This document shows positions 1 through 8,591 of a DNA stretch of 29,507 nt, in pieces. The DNA lies in the NCBI GenBank assembly GCA_002747015.1, contig NVXI01000002.1, positions 81,009-110,515 of the forward strand, written 5' to 3'. The notes beneath the pieces were generated by a model. It had not been told where the DNA came from and did not search any database. It worked only from the letters and a program-made list of their open reading frames with translations. Every line of letters begins with the position of its first letter. Within the stretch, counting starts at the first letter, position 1. The DNA is from Zetaproteobacteria bacterium. Lineage in GTDB: Bacteria > Pseudomonadota > Alphaproteobacteria > Micavibrionales > Micavibrionaceae. The translations under genes and the position numbers were made by a program.

Positions 1-1640
1 CGCGAGGCATCGCTACCGACATCCGTAATTTCATTACTAGATATATTATAGCGAATTGTTTGTCTCCAATTACGAGAAAGAGGATACCCTATGTGTATCC
101 CGCCCCCTGTACGTTTTTGGTCGTATGAGCTCTCATCTTGAAGGTCACGCGTCACATGAAATAAGCTAATCCCCGCAGAAATATCACGACCAAGGAAATA
201 TGGTTCAGTGAATGAAAAATCAATCTGGCTTTTTTCCCCCGCAATAACCGTTGAAAGTAAAAGGTCCTGTCCTTTACCCAGTAAATTCCGCTCTCTAATT
301 CTAATATCTGCCAATGGACCGTCAGTTGACGAAAAGCCAGCACCAATTGAAAGCTCCCCCGTAGACTTTTCCTGCACATCTATATCAATAACTGTTTTAT
401 CAGGGGCTGATCCCTGAGAAACCCTTAAATTAACTTTCTCGAAAAAATTAATATTCCTAATATTCTGTTCAGATTTTGCGACTTTAGAACGATTAAAAGG
501 GTCGCCCTCAACCAATTCGAGCTCTCTACGTAATACCTTATCCAAAGTACGAATATTACCGTTCACATTAATCCGCTCGACAAACACACGTGGCGTTTCA
601 TTTATTGCAAAAACCACTGTTATTGTTTGGTTTTCACGATCTTTTCTAATATCAGGGCGTATATCAACAAAAGCATATTGAAGATCACCCAGTTGATCAG
701 TCATTTTTCTAACCGTCGACTTAACATCATCTGCGTCATACCAATCATCAACATCAAACGTTACAGACTCATTTAAAACCGTTTCATCAAAATTCTGGAT
801 GTCGGATAAGATCTCCGTTCCAGCAACTTTATAACGTCGCCCTTCCTCCACCGTGAAGGTTATAAAAAAACTATCCTTATCATTTGAAAGCTCTGCAACA
901 GAAGATAAAATATTGAAATCTGCATATCCTTGAGATTCGTAGTATCCTCTTAGAAGCTCCTGATCATAGGACAAACGATCAGCATCATAACGATCACTGC
1001 TGGACAAGAACTTATACCATGCGCTTTCCTTCGTACTAATAACACTACGAAGTTTACCGTCGCTATAATTTCTATTACCTATAAATTTAATACTCTTGAT
1101 ATCAGTGACACCACCTTCATGTATTTCAAATACAAGATTCACACGGTTTTGATCTAGCTGTATGATTTGAGGCTGTATTGAAACAGAAAACCGCCCTTGC
1201 CTTCTGTAAACCTGATAAAGGCGACTAACATCCGACTGCACTTTTGAGCGTGTAAAAACTTGCCTTTGGCGCAGCTGAACTTCGGCAAGAAGCTCCCCAT
1301 CCCCAATCGCATCATTCCCCTCAAAACGTATAACATTGATAACCGGATTCTCAACAACATGTACAGAGACGATACCGTTCGATTGCTGTATTTTAACATC
1401 CGCGAACAAACCTGTGGAGAATAAGCTTTTCAACGCTCTATCCGTAGAAATGCTGTCAACAGGATCACCTACCTTTAAATCCATATAAGAAGCAATCGTT
1501 GATTCTTCAATGCGTTGAACGCCTGAAATTTCAATTTTTTTAACCATTTGTGCAGCATAAGCACTAGCGGGTAACATAAGCCCTACAATTACTACAGCGG
1601 AGCGAAGGGCATATAATTTTGAGTGTATTAGAAATTTCAT
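1..1640 (-). CDS. bamA: Outer membrane assembly protein BamA (3' end cut by window edge)
   Basis: BamA inserts beta-barrel proteins into the outer membrane as the core of the BAM complex. Reading from the ATG at 1640 gives 546 codons open to the window edge. A signal peptide covers residues 1-29 and ends in ASAYA before A30. POTRA repeats follow; the first begins at VKKIEISGVQRIEE, with later ones carrying GNDAIGDGELL, FIGNRNYSDGKL and NVNGNIRTLDKVLRRELEL. The start of the barrel is visible in GELSIGAGFSSTDGP, RERNLLGKGQ and FTEPYFLGRDISAG. The last strands are missing. The gene starts 25 bp after the second rseP-type gene, the usual rseP-bamA order. Only short false reading frames lie inside it, because its stop codon is outside the window. 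Identification is firm. Confidence 0.95.
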   Translation of the reverse strand, partial: MKFLIHSKLYALRSAVVIVGLMLPASAYAAQMVKKIEISGVQRIEESTIASYMDLKVGDPVDSISTDRALKSLFSTGLFADVKIQQSNGIVSVHVVENPVINVIRFEGNDAIGDGELLAEVQLRQRQVFTRSKVQSDVSRLYQVYRRQGRFSVSIQPQIIQLDQNRVNLVFEIHEGGVTDIKSIKFIGNRNYSDGKLRSVISTKESAWYKFLSSSDRYDADRLSYDQELLRGYYESQGYADFNILSSVAELSNDKDSFFITFTVEEGRRYKVAGTEILSDIQNFDETVLNESVTFDVDDWYDADDVKSTVRKMTDQLGDLQYAFVDIRPDIRKDRENQTITVVFAINETPRVFVERINVNGNIRTLDKVLRRELELVEGDPFNRSKVAKSEQNIRNINFFEKVNLRVSQGSAPDKTVIDIDVQEKSTGELSIGAGFSSTDGPLADIRIRERNLLGKGQDLLLSTVIAGEKSQIDFSFTEPYFLGRDISAGISLFHVTRDLQDESSYDQKRTGGGIHIGYPLSRNWRQTIRYNISSNEITDVGSDAS

Positions 1641-1665
1641 GGTGAGCCTATTTTTTATAAAATAC

Positions 1666-3066
1666 TTATTTGGAGTCTATATCACTTAACATAGAAATCA
1701 AGTCATTAAGGTTTGCAATTATCATGATGCCCCCAAGAATAACCAGCCCAATTATCATTGCAATATTTTGAACACGCATAGAAACAGGTTTTCCTCTAAC
1801 AACCTCATAAGCAAGAAATATCAAGTACCCACCATCAAGCACGGGAATAGGTAATAAATTCATAATCGCAATCATAAGCGAAAATCCAGCAACAAACATA
1901 ATATAGTCATAAAAGCCTGCTTTTGCGGCTCGTGCTGTATGCTGGCTGATTTTCCCTAGACCACCAAGAATGGGCTCATCCGTTAACCCTTTGTGGGCAA
2001 CACTTACCAATTCATAGCTTCCAACCAGCATTTTTCTAATTGCAAACAGTGATCGCTCTAAAGACTCCATAGGCCCTAAGCGAAGGAAATATTGATTATC
2101 AGGGTCAGAGAACAGAACGCGGTTATAATATTCATGATGAGGATTATCCAGATGATCATTCACAGCAGAGGGAATATGTATAATATACTCATCAACACGC
2201 TCTTTTTTAAACGGTAAGCCAATCAGGACATCTTTATCCATGTTTTGTAACAATAGTTCTCTCGTTTTATCTGGCTGATCTTTTGTTTGCACACCCTCAA
2301 CAGAGTGTATTCGCTTAAATTGTATAGCATTTAAACGAATCATTCCTGTTTGCCCATGGCTTTTCGCGACCCCCTTTCTGTCCGTATATTCTATATGCCG
2401 CGCCGTAAAGCCAATATTTAAAACCTTCTCGTCGCGCAATATTGTGTATTCATGATGCTGCGGCGGATGTTCATACCATGTCAGATCATAGACATCCTCC
2501 AAACGACGGATTTTCCTTCCATCCATTTCAATAAAAACATCACCAGTCTTAATACCGGCCTCATAAGCTGGCGAATCAACCGCCAATCCATTAATAATAA
2601 GTGGCTTTGATCGTTGCCCGTATGTTGAAAAAACTAAGAAGAAAATTATAAACGTAAGAAGAACATTAATGAAAGGGCCAGCCACGATAATAAAAATACG
2701 CTGCCATACCGTCTTGGTACAAAAAGAATATTTGAGTTCTTCCTCGCTCAATGTACGTTTACAATTATTCTCGTGATCCCACACAACAGGGTCATTTATA
2801 TCTACATCACCGAATAACTTAACATACCCACCTAGAGGAAAAAGACAGAACGACCATCTGGTTTTAAAATCACCGCCACCAAAACCGAACAGCTCTTTCC
2901 CAAATCCAAAAGAAAATTGCTCAACATGCACGCCACATTTTCGTGCAGCCCAATAATGCCCAAACTCATGAATAATAATAACAATAGCCAGCGTCACTAG
3001 AAACATGAACCCATAGAAAAATATATTTTCTACTACGCTTTGGGCAAAAAATAAAATTGGATCCAT
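1666..3066 (-). CDS. Second, diverged RseP-type site-2 zinc metalloprotease
   Basis: 466-residue membrane protease of the M50B (RseP/MmpA) family, which cleaves transmembrane segments of regulators such as anti-sigma factors. The zinc motif HEFGH is at residues 33-37 and the second metal motif LDG at 410-412, so the active site looks intact. Also seen are FPLGGYVKLFGD (76-87), a membrane segment with VAGPFINVLLTFII (128-141), and one PDZ-like domain (about 155-222) with SPAYEAGIKTGD. The C-terminal membrane segment ends near IIANLNDLISML. It lies 27 bp after another rseP-type gene, which is closer to the usual sequence. Region 225-350 differs strongly from the neighbour. AGGA lies 7 nt before the ATG. 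It could be a paralog with its own substrate or a transferred copy. Confidence 0.88.
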   Translation of the reverse strand: MDPILFFAQSVVENIFFYGFMFLVTLAIVIIIHEFGHYWAARKCGVHVEQFSFGFGKELFGFGGGDFKTRWSFCLFPLGGYVKLFGDVDINDPVVWDHENNCKRTLSEEELKYSFCTKTVWQRIFIIVAGPFINVLLTFIIFFLVFSTYGQRSKPLIINGLAVDSPAYEAGIKTGDVFIEMDGRKIRRLEDVYDLTWYEHPPQHHEYTILRDEKVLNIGFTARHIEYTDRKGVAKSHGQTGMIRLNAIQFKRIHSVEGVQTKDQPDKTRELLLQNMDKDVLIGLPFKKERVDEYIIHIPSAVNDHLDNPHHEYYNRVLFSDPDNQYFLRLGPMESLERSLFAIRKMLVGSYELVSVAHKGLTDEPILGGLGKISQHTARAAKAGFYDYIMFVAGFSLMIAIMNLLPIPVLDGGYLIFLAYEVVRGKPVSMRVQNIAMIIGLVILGGIMIIANLNDLISMLSDIDSK

Positions 3067-3093
3067 AAAATATCCTAAAAACCCATATTAAAG

Positions 3094-4488
3094 CTATATA
3101 AGCAGTTGATAAAGATCGTTTAAATTTGCAAATGCCATTAAACCAATTAAAAAGAAAAAACCCGCCCTGAATGCATATTCTTGAATTTGTTCGGGTACAG
3201 GCTTACCTAAGACTGACTCGAAAAAATAAAACATTAAATGACCACCATCAAGCATTGGAATTGGCAATAGATTGATAAACCCCAAATTAATAGAAAGCAA
3301 AGCCATCAAAAGAATTAACGGGACAATGCCTTGCTGTGCCATATCACCTGCAATTGCGCCAATACGAATTATACCACCAAGTTCAGTCGCACTTCTAACA
3401 CCGACAATCATTTGCCACAACGCTTCTAGAGAGCTACGTGTCATAACATAGCTCTCATTAATGGCTGCTTGTATTGCAGTCATAACGGTGTGGGGTGAAT
3501 ATGTTTTGGCTGGCAAATTAGAGAGATAGAGACCTTCCAATTCTACATTCTCGGCTGTACCTAAATGTTGGTTCATACTGGAAACAGGACTAATAATCAT
3601 ATTCTGCCTGTCATCACCGCGCATCATACTGATCATAAAAGTCGTATCCAGACGATTTTTAATTGCGGCCAAAGCAGCCTCAGATGTATCGATCTCGACA
3701 CCATCGACATGCGTAATTCTGCTAATCAGGATTCCTTGCTCTGCACTAATTAATCCCAAAAGCCCTATAGAGCTTTTAAAACCAAAACGATCCTCAATCG
3801 CCAAACGCTCAGGCTTCGCCTTTATGTCGACCAACTCATCACCACGTTTGATAACAAAATGCCTTTCTTCATCCAAAGCAACCATCATTTCACGGCGGAT
3901 ATCACTAAAGGAATTTATATTCTTCCCATCAATTGAAACAATAATATCATGTGGTACAAAGCCATGTTTGTCTGCGCTGCTTCCGCCAATAATTGCGGCG
4001 GCAGTTGGTGGAGAAACTGGTTTTCCATGCGCCACATATAAACCAGTCAAAAGAATAATTGCAAAAATATAGTTAATCGCCGGCCCTGCGAAAACGACAG
4101 CGGCGCGCTGCCATACAGGTTTTGTAAAGAAAGCAATATCTCTTTCGGCCTGTGTCATTTCATGGCTTTTGCCATCAGATTCCTCGATAATATCACTATG
4201 TCCTGCACTGGCTGGGTCTGTGTCCCCGAAAAGTTGCACATAACCGCCCAATGGGATCAATGACAACTTCCACCGCGTACCAGATTTATCATTAAACCCC
4301 CATATTTCTCGACCAAAACCGATGGAAAACATATTCACATGTACACCGCACATACGTGCAACGATATAGTGCCCCCACTCATGCACAAACACCAAAACGC
4401 TCAAAACAATGATAAAAGCACCACCGTAAATCCATATATTTTGTCCAGTTTCTTGAATAAGACTCAAAATATCCATAGTGTAGTTCAT
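3094..4488 (-). CDS. rseP: RseP/MmpA-type site-2 zinc metalloprotease (canonical copy)
   Basis: 464-residue inner-membrane protease, M50B family. HEWGH is at residues 36-40 and LDG at 413-415. Family blocks FSIGFGREIWGFNDKSGTRW (54-73), LIPLGGYVQLFGD (77-89) and VFAGPAINYIFAII (132-145) fit the usual alphaproteobacterial RseP. The first PDZ domain (about 160-225) is recognisable but its binding-loop segment is degenerate (GSSADKHGFVPHDII). A second PDZ-like region follows around 245-300. The C-terminal membrane part contains INLLPIPMLDGGH. The ATG overlaps the dxr stop as ATGA; a second ATG at codon 5 is possible. Standing between dxr and bamA is the normal rseP position, so I take this as the orthologous copy and the next gene as the extra one. 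Confidence 0.93.
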   Translation of the reverse strand: MNYTMDILSLIQETGQNIWIYGGAFIIVLSVLVFVHEWGHYIVARMCGVHVNMFSIGFGREIWGFNDKSGTRWKLSLIPLGGYVQLFGDTDPASAGHSDIIEESDGKSHEMTQAERDIAFFTKPVWQRAAVVFAGPAINYIFAIILLTGLYVAHGKPVSPPTAAAIIGGSSADKHGFVPHDIIVSIDGKNINSFSDIRREMMVALDEERHFVIKRGDELVDIKAKPERLAIEDRFGFKSSIGLLGLISAEQGILISRITHVDGVEIDTSEAALAAIKNRLDTTFMISMMRGDDRQNMIISPVSSMNQHLGTAENVELEGLYLSNLPAKTYSPHTVMTAIQAAINESYVMTRSSLEALWQMIVGVRSATELGGIIRIGAIAGDMAQQGIVPLILLMALLSINLGFINLLPIPMLDGGHLMFYFFESVLGKPVPEQIQEYAFRAGFFFLIGLMAFANLNDLYQLLI

Positions 4489-5666
4489 TCCCTTGCGATT
4501 ACTTGATTATGATGCTTAACGGCTTGTCGCACAGTGTTATCTAATTCTTCTATATCTTCAACCGTTTTTAACGCTACGCCCGACATCTTGGGGTATAATT
4601 CATCAACAGCATAAGCAACACTCCTCATAATATCTGAAAAACCAATTTTCCCGCGTAAAAACTGATCTACAGCAACTTCGTTGGCCGCATTCAAGGCAAT
4701 ACATGCGCCTTGCCCTATATCTATACATTTATAAGCATAGCTTAAAGCCGGGAACTTTTCAAAGTCTGGTGGTTGAAAGGTCAACGTTGATAGCGTTTTC
4801 AGGTCAAGTTTGTTACCAGAGCTCTCCATGCGGTCTGGCCATGCAAGTGCGTATGCGATTGGCGTATGCATATCACTCGCCCCCATTTGTGATAAAATTG
4901 AGCCATCAATATATGAAACCATAGAATGGATTGTTGATTGTGGGTGAATAAGAACATCGATCATATCACAAGGTATATCAAACAAATGTACAGCTTCAAT
5001 AATCTCCAATGCTTTATTCATCATTGTTGCACTATCAACAGATATTTTTTTGCCCATTGTCCAATTTGGGTGTGCAACGGCCTGCGCTGGAGTTGCTCTT
5101 GCTATATCCTCAATGCTCCAATTCAAAAACGGGCCACCGGAGGCTGTTAGAATAAGTTTATCGATTGCAGGCCTATTATGTTCTTCAAACACTTGAAATA
5201 TAGCATTATGCTCACTATCGACAGGAAGGATTTTTGCGTTTTTTTTGCGTGCGGTCTCCATTATAAGTGCGCCTGCCGCAACTAAAGGCTCTTTATTGGC
5301 AATGGCTACATTTGTGCCCTGCTCTAACGCCCGTAATATAGGTCGCAATCCTGCAAACCCCATGATCGCCGCCATAACGAGATCAACAGGAACACATGCA
5401 ACATCTTGAATAGATTGAGCGCCAGATAATACTTCTATATCATATGATTTTAATAAGTCCTGTAATGCTGCTTCTTGCGTTTTATCCGCAATAACGGCCT
5501 GTTTTGCTTGTAATTTTATTGCCGCCTCAGCCAAGTGCGTAACATTGCTGTTTGCACTGAGTGCCTGTACGTCAAACAAATCAGGCGCAGATAGGATCAC
5601 ATCCATTGTACTCTGCCCAATCGATCCGGTCACACCAAGTATCGTAATTTTCTTTTTAGAAGACAT
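4485..5666 (-). CDS. dxr: 1-deoxy-D-xylulose 5-phosphate reductoisomerase
   Basis: Converts DXP to 2-C-methyl-D-erythritol 4-phosphate with NADPH, the first committed step of the MEP isoprenoid pathway in the cytoplasm. 393 residues, normal length. The NADPH-binding turn GVTGSIGQST is at 11-20. Metal ligands are D150 and E152 in PVDSEHNAIFQ, plus E221 in the block ISVDSATMMNKALE (208-221). HPNWTMGKK is at 199-207. The block ANKEPLVAAG (123-132) has proline at 127 where most family members have a small polar residue, usually serine. The gene overlaps cdsA by 11 bp and the following rseP by 4 bp, so it is translationally coupled on both sides. It feeds the same pathway that UppS, encoded upstream, draws on. 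Confidence 0.97.
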   Translation of the reverse strand: MSSKKKITILGVTGSIGQSTMDVILSAPDLFDVQALSANSNVTHLAEAAIKLQAKQAVIADKTQEAALQDLLKSYDIEVLSGAQSIQDVACVPVDLVMAAIMGFAGLRPILRALEQGTNVAIANKEPLVAAGALIMETARKKNAKILPVDSEHNAIFQVFEEHNRPAIDKLILTASGGPFLNWSIEDIARATPAQAVAHPNWTMGKKISVDSATMMNKALEIIEAVHLFDIPCDMIDVLIHPQSTIHSMVSYIDGSILSQMGASDMHTPIAYALAWPDRMESSGNKLDLKTLSTLTFQPPDFEKFPALSYAYKCIDIGQGACIALNAANEVAVDQFLRGKIGFSDIMRSVAYAVDELYPKMSGVALKTVEDIEELDNTVRQAVKHHNQVIARE

Positions 5667-6333
5667 AGGATAGCAACGTAATCAAAATCAAATAAACTGG
5701 CGCACCCAGCAACATTGAATCAATGCGATCAAGCAAACCACCATGCCCCGGAATAAGGGTGCCAGTATCCTTTACATTGGCCAAACGCTTTACAAATGAG
5801 ACCATAAGATCTCCCGCTTGCCCAACACAGCCTATAGTTACACCAAGAACCGCCGCAATAGGCAATAATACATACCAAGGGTTATGGTTGAAAACATCAT
5901 GAAACCCAAAAGCCCATATCCATGTTACAGAAAATAAAGCAGGGAAAAACAGTGCACCACCAAAACCAGACCATGTTTTATTCGGACTAATCGCCTTAAT
6001 CAGTTTAGGACCACCAAATGTTTTGCCAACAAAATAGGCACCAATATCACTGGACCAAATCATGCCAATAAAAATAATAAGAACATTGGTTGAATATACC
6101 TCACGCAGAGCCAGAAAGCTGCCGAATGATATGGCCATATAAATTAAACCCAACAGCATTGTAGGTGCAAAATACTCCAGATTTTTGGACAGGAAAAACC
6201 ATTCATACAAGGAAATAAGAAATGCGATAAATAATAAAATTTGTAATGGAGGACCACCAAATTTAATCGCAAAAATAAAACATGGCGCAAGGATCAGGGT
6301 AGACAAAATTCTTTTAAATAATGATGAAGACAT
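5656..6333 (-). CDS. cdsA: Phosphatidate cytidylyltransferase
   Basis: Makes CDP-diacylglycerol from phosphatidic acid and CTP in the inner membrane, the branch point of phospholipid synthesis. The polypeptide is hydrophobic with about seven membrane segments. The CdsA signature lies at the C-terminus: SFVKRLANVKDTG followed by IPGHGGLLDRID, with the paired acidic residues in place. WSSDIGAYFVGKTFGG and SPNKTWSGFGG are further family blocks. I chose the ATG at 6333 (225 residues, MSSSLFKRILST). A GTG four codons upstream (6345, 229 residues) is also possible, and neither has an ideal Shine-Dalgarno. It lies between uppS and dxr, and its 3' end overlaps dxr by 11 bp. Confidence 0.94.
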   Translation of the reverse strand: MSSSLFKRILSTLILAPCFIFAIKFGGPPLQILLFIAFLISLYEWFFLSKNLEYFAPTMLLGLIYMAISFGSFLALREVYSTNVLIIFIGMIWSSDIGAYFVGKTFGGPKLIKAISPNKTWSGFGGALFFPALFSVTWIWAFGFHDVFNHNPWYVLLPIAAVLGVTIGCVGQAGDLMVSFVKRLANVKDTGTLIPGHGGLLDRIDSMLLGAPVYLILITLLSYVF

Positions 6334-6350
6334 ATTTTTAATCACCCACC

Positions 6351-7097
6351 CTAGCCTTCAGATTGCTTTAACGCTCCGAAACGACGATCACGTCCGGCAT
6401 ACTCATTAAGCGCATCATTTAGGTCCTTTTCATTAAAATCAGGCCACAATGTTTGCGTGAAAACCATTTCTGTATAGGCACATTGCCACAACAAAAAGTT
6501 ACTGATGCGTTGTTCTCCACTTGTACGAATTAAAAGATCCGGATCTGGAATACCTGCTGTCTGCAAAGCATTGGAAAGGCTCTTTTCTATAACAGAAACA
6601 TCAGGTTTTTCGCCCGTTTTAATTGCCTGCTCTATTAGATATTGGGTTGCTTGTGCAATATCACTGCGACCACCATAATTTAAGGCAATAATAACATGGA
6701 TTTTGTCATTATCCTTCGTCAGATCTTCTGCATTTTTAATAAGAGCAATAATATCATCATCAAATGCGCTACGCTCACCAATAACAGAAAGGCGAACGTT
6801 ATTTTTATGAAGATCTGCAGTTTGGGAGCGCAAATAATGACGTAGAAGCTTCATAAGCTCAAAAATTTCATCCTTGGGTCTATTCCAATTCTCAGATGAA
6901 AACCCAAAAAGCGTGAGGTATTTTATACCCGCATTTGCCGCATTTTTTACAATATCCCGCGCTGCCTCTGATCCTTTTTTATGGCCGAGCCTCCTTGGTA
7001 ATCCACGCTTACACGCCCATCTACCATTACCATCCATTATGACAGCAACATGTACTGGCACATTATCATTTTTCTGTATATCGGAAGAATGCGTCAT
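6351..7097 (-). CDS. uppS: Isoprenyl (undecaprenyl) diphosphate synthase, cis type
   Basis: Cis-prenyltransferase that extends farnesyl diphosphate with isopentenyl diphosphate to make the C55 carrier for peptidoglycan and LPS. 248 residues. The catalytic block HVAVIMDGNGRWA is at 16-28, with D22 as the essential aspartate. FSSENWNRP and ALNYGGRSDI follow, and LLIRTSGEQRISNFLLWQ plus AYTEMVF sit near the C-terminus. The start lies 6 bp after frr and has no clear Shine-Dalgarno, suggesting coupled translation. The frr-uppS-cdsA-dxr order is the standard proteobacterial one. Confidence 0.97.
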   Translation of the reverse strand: MTHSSDIQKNDNVPVHVAVIMDGNGRWACKRGLPRRLGHKKGSEAARDIVKNAANAGIKYLTLFGFSSENWNRPKDEIFELMKLLRHYLRSQTADLHKNNVRLSVIGERSAFDDDIIALIKNAEDLTKDNDKIHVIIALNYGGRSDIAQATQYLIEQAIKTGEKPDVSVIEKSLSNALQTAGIPDPDLLIRTSGEQRISNFLLWQCAYTEMVFTQTLWPDFNEKDLNDALNEYAGRDRRFGALKQSEG

Positions 7098-7103
7098 AGA
7101 AAA

Positions 7104-7658
7104 CTAAACCGTCATAATATCTTTTTCTTTATCAGATAAAGAGCTATCAACAGATTTTATAATGTCATCCGTTGCTTTTTGAATTTCATCAGACAAGCGC
7201 TTTAAGTCATCCTCTGATATATCACCGTCTTTCTCCATCTTTTTAACACTATCCATCGCATCGCGACGAACATTGCGCACAGATATACGCGTACTCTCCG
7301 CAATTTTTCCAGCAATTTTTGTCAACTCTAGACGGCGCTCCTCATTAAGGTCTGGAACAGGAATACGTATATTATTACCATCAGGCATAGGATTTAGCCC
7401 AAGCCCCGCATCTCGGATCGCTTTTTCAACCTTCTTCACTGCATCACCATCCCAAACCTGAACAGACAACAGCCGTGGCTCTGGAACACTGACTGTACCA
7501 ACTTGGTTTAAAGGCATTTTACTACCATACATATCAACCATAACCGTATCGAGAAGGTTGATCGAGGCACGCCCAGTACGAAGACCAGAAAACTCCTTTT
7601 TAAGTACATCTAACGCGCCATCCATGCGACGTTTTATATCTTTTTTATCATATGACAT
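7104..7658 (-). CDS. frr: Ribosome recycling factor
   Basis: RRF splits the post-termination ribosome together with EF-G. 184 residues, the normal length. Diagnostic blocks are [11 protein letters not shown] near 22-32, [37 protein letters not shown] and the helix [16 protein letters not shown]. The C-terminal half is the expected charged coiled coil. GAGGGA lies just upstream of the ATG at good spacing. It sits 21 bp after pyrH and 6 bp before uppS in the same transcription unit. Confidence 0.98.
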   Translation of the reverse strand: MSYDKKDIKRRMDGALDVLKKEFSGLRTGRASINLLDTVMVDMYGSKMPLNQVGTVSVPEPRLLSVQVWDGDAVKKVEKAIRDAGLGLNPMPDGNNIRIPVPDLNEERRLELTKIAGKIAESTRISVRNVRRDAMDSVKKMEKDGDISEDDLKRLSDEIQKATDDIIKSVDSSLSDKEKDIMTV

Positions 7659-7679
7659 ATTTAAATCCCTCTGTTTTTA

Positions 7680-8438
7680 TTAGTTTGTAACCACTGTGAA
7701 TTTTCCATTAGCCTGAGCAACGGTTGCGAAGTTACCCTTCTCCATAATTGAGAACACAACAATTGGAATATTATTCTCACGCGCCAAAGAAATTGCCGTT
7801 GCATCCATCACTTTTAAATCTTTCGTTAAAACATCAATATATGTAATGTGCGCATAATGTTCTGCATCTGGGTCCAATTTAGGATCGGCACTATATATAC
7901 CATCAACCTTCGTCCCCTTCATGATGACATCACAATTCATCTCAGATGCACGCAACGCCGCACCAGTATCTGTTGTAAAATAAGGATTACCAGTGCCCGC
8001 TGCAAAAATGACCACACGCCCCTTCGCCATATGACGCATCGCCCGACGCCGAATATATGGCTCACAAATAGCATCCATGCGAATAGCAGATTGCACACGC
8101 GTATCAACGTCAAGATGTTCTAGAGCATTTTGCAAAGCCAAAGCATTGATTACAATACCAAGCATCCCCATATAATCCGCTGTTGTACGGTCCATACCAT
8201 CTGCCGCGCCAGAAACGCCGCGAAAAATATTCCCTGCCCCAACAACCACACAAACCTCTATACCTAAATCTACGACTTGTTTTATATCAAGGGCAACACG
8301 CTTAACGGTATCAGGATCAAGCCCAAATTCCTTACGTCCCATCAGGACTTCACCCGACATCTTAAGCATAACACGCTTATATGGATTTTTCCCTGCCAAG
8401 TCTGAATCTTGATTTTCTATATTTTCGAGGACTGCCAC
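7680..8438 (-). CDS. pyrH: UMP kinase
   Basis: Phosphorylates UMP to UDP in pyrimidine nucleotide synthesis; member of the amino acid kinase superfamily. 252 residues. [15 protein letters not shown] is the phosphate-binding N-terminal strand, followed by [48 protein letters not shown] and [15 protein letters not shown]. The start is a GTG at 8438 with GGAG eight bases upstream; the first 19 residues before NPYKR are an N-terminal extension. The 153-bp gap before it separates it from tsf, so it may begin its own transcription unit. Confidence 0.97.
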   Translation of the reverse strand: MAVLENIENQDSDLAGKNPYKRVMLKMSGEVLMGRKEFGLDPDTVKRVALDIKQVVDLGIEVCVVVGAGNIFRGVSGAADGMDRTTADYMGMLGIVINALALQNALEHLDVDTRVQSAIRMDAICEPYIRRRAMRHMAKGRVVIFAAGTGNPYFTTDTGAALRASEMNCDVIMKGTKVDGIYSADPKLDPDAEHYAHITYIDVLTKDLKVMDATAISLARENNIPIVVFSIMEKGNFATVAQANGKFTVVTN

Positions 8439-8481
8439 TTACACGACTCCATTTTTAACTCTACAAAAATGACTACCCCTT

Positions 8482-8510
8482 AATATAAGGACACTCACAC
8501 AACGAAGCAA
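8482..8510 (-). promoter_or_regulatory. Possible sigma-70-like promoter for pyrH
   Basis: On the minus strand, TTGCTT (8505-8510) and TATATT (8482-8487) are separated by exactly 17 bases. They lie about 45 bases upstream of the pyrH GTG. The -35 is a weak match and overlaps the left arm of the hairpin at 8508-8525. This is only a pattern match in AT-rich DNA. Confidence 0.33.
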
Positions 8511-8537
8511 GCCCAAAGGGGCTTGTTCCAATTTTTT
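8508..8537 (+). terminator. Hairpin in the tsf-pyrH gap
   Basis: CAAGCCC (8508-8514), loop AAAG, GGGCTTG (8519-8525) make a perfect 7-bp stem. On the plus strand a run of six T (8532-8537) follows, which would make a Rho-independent terminator, but no plus-strand gene precedes it. On the minus strand, the direction of tsf-pyrH transcription, no U-tract follows. It may still pause or process the tsf-pyrH transcript. Confidence 0.4.
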
Positions 8538-8591
8538 ACAAACTGAGTAAAATCAGATTTTTATAGTGTATTGAAGCCAACCGTAGCCAAA

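Noticed and set aside
152..1399. Short frames within the first 1.6 kb that could be read as separate small genes
   Set aside because: A single long minus-strand frame, open to the window edge, encodes BamA with signal peptide and POTRA domains and explains the whole region.
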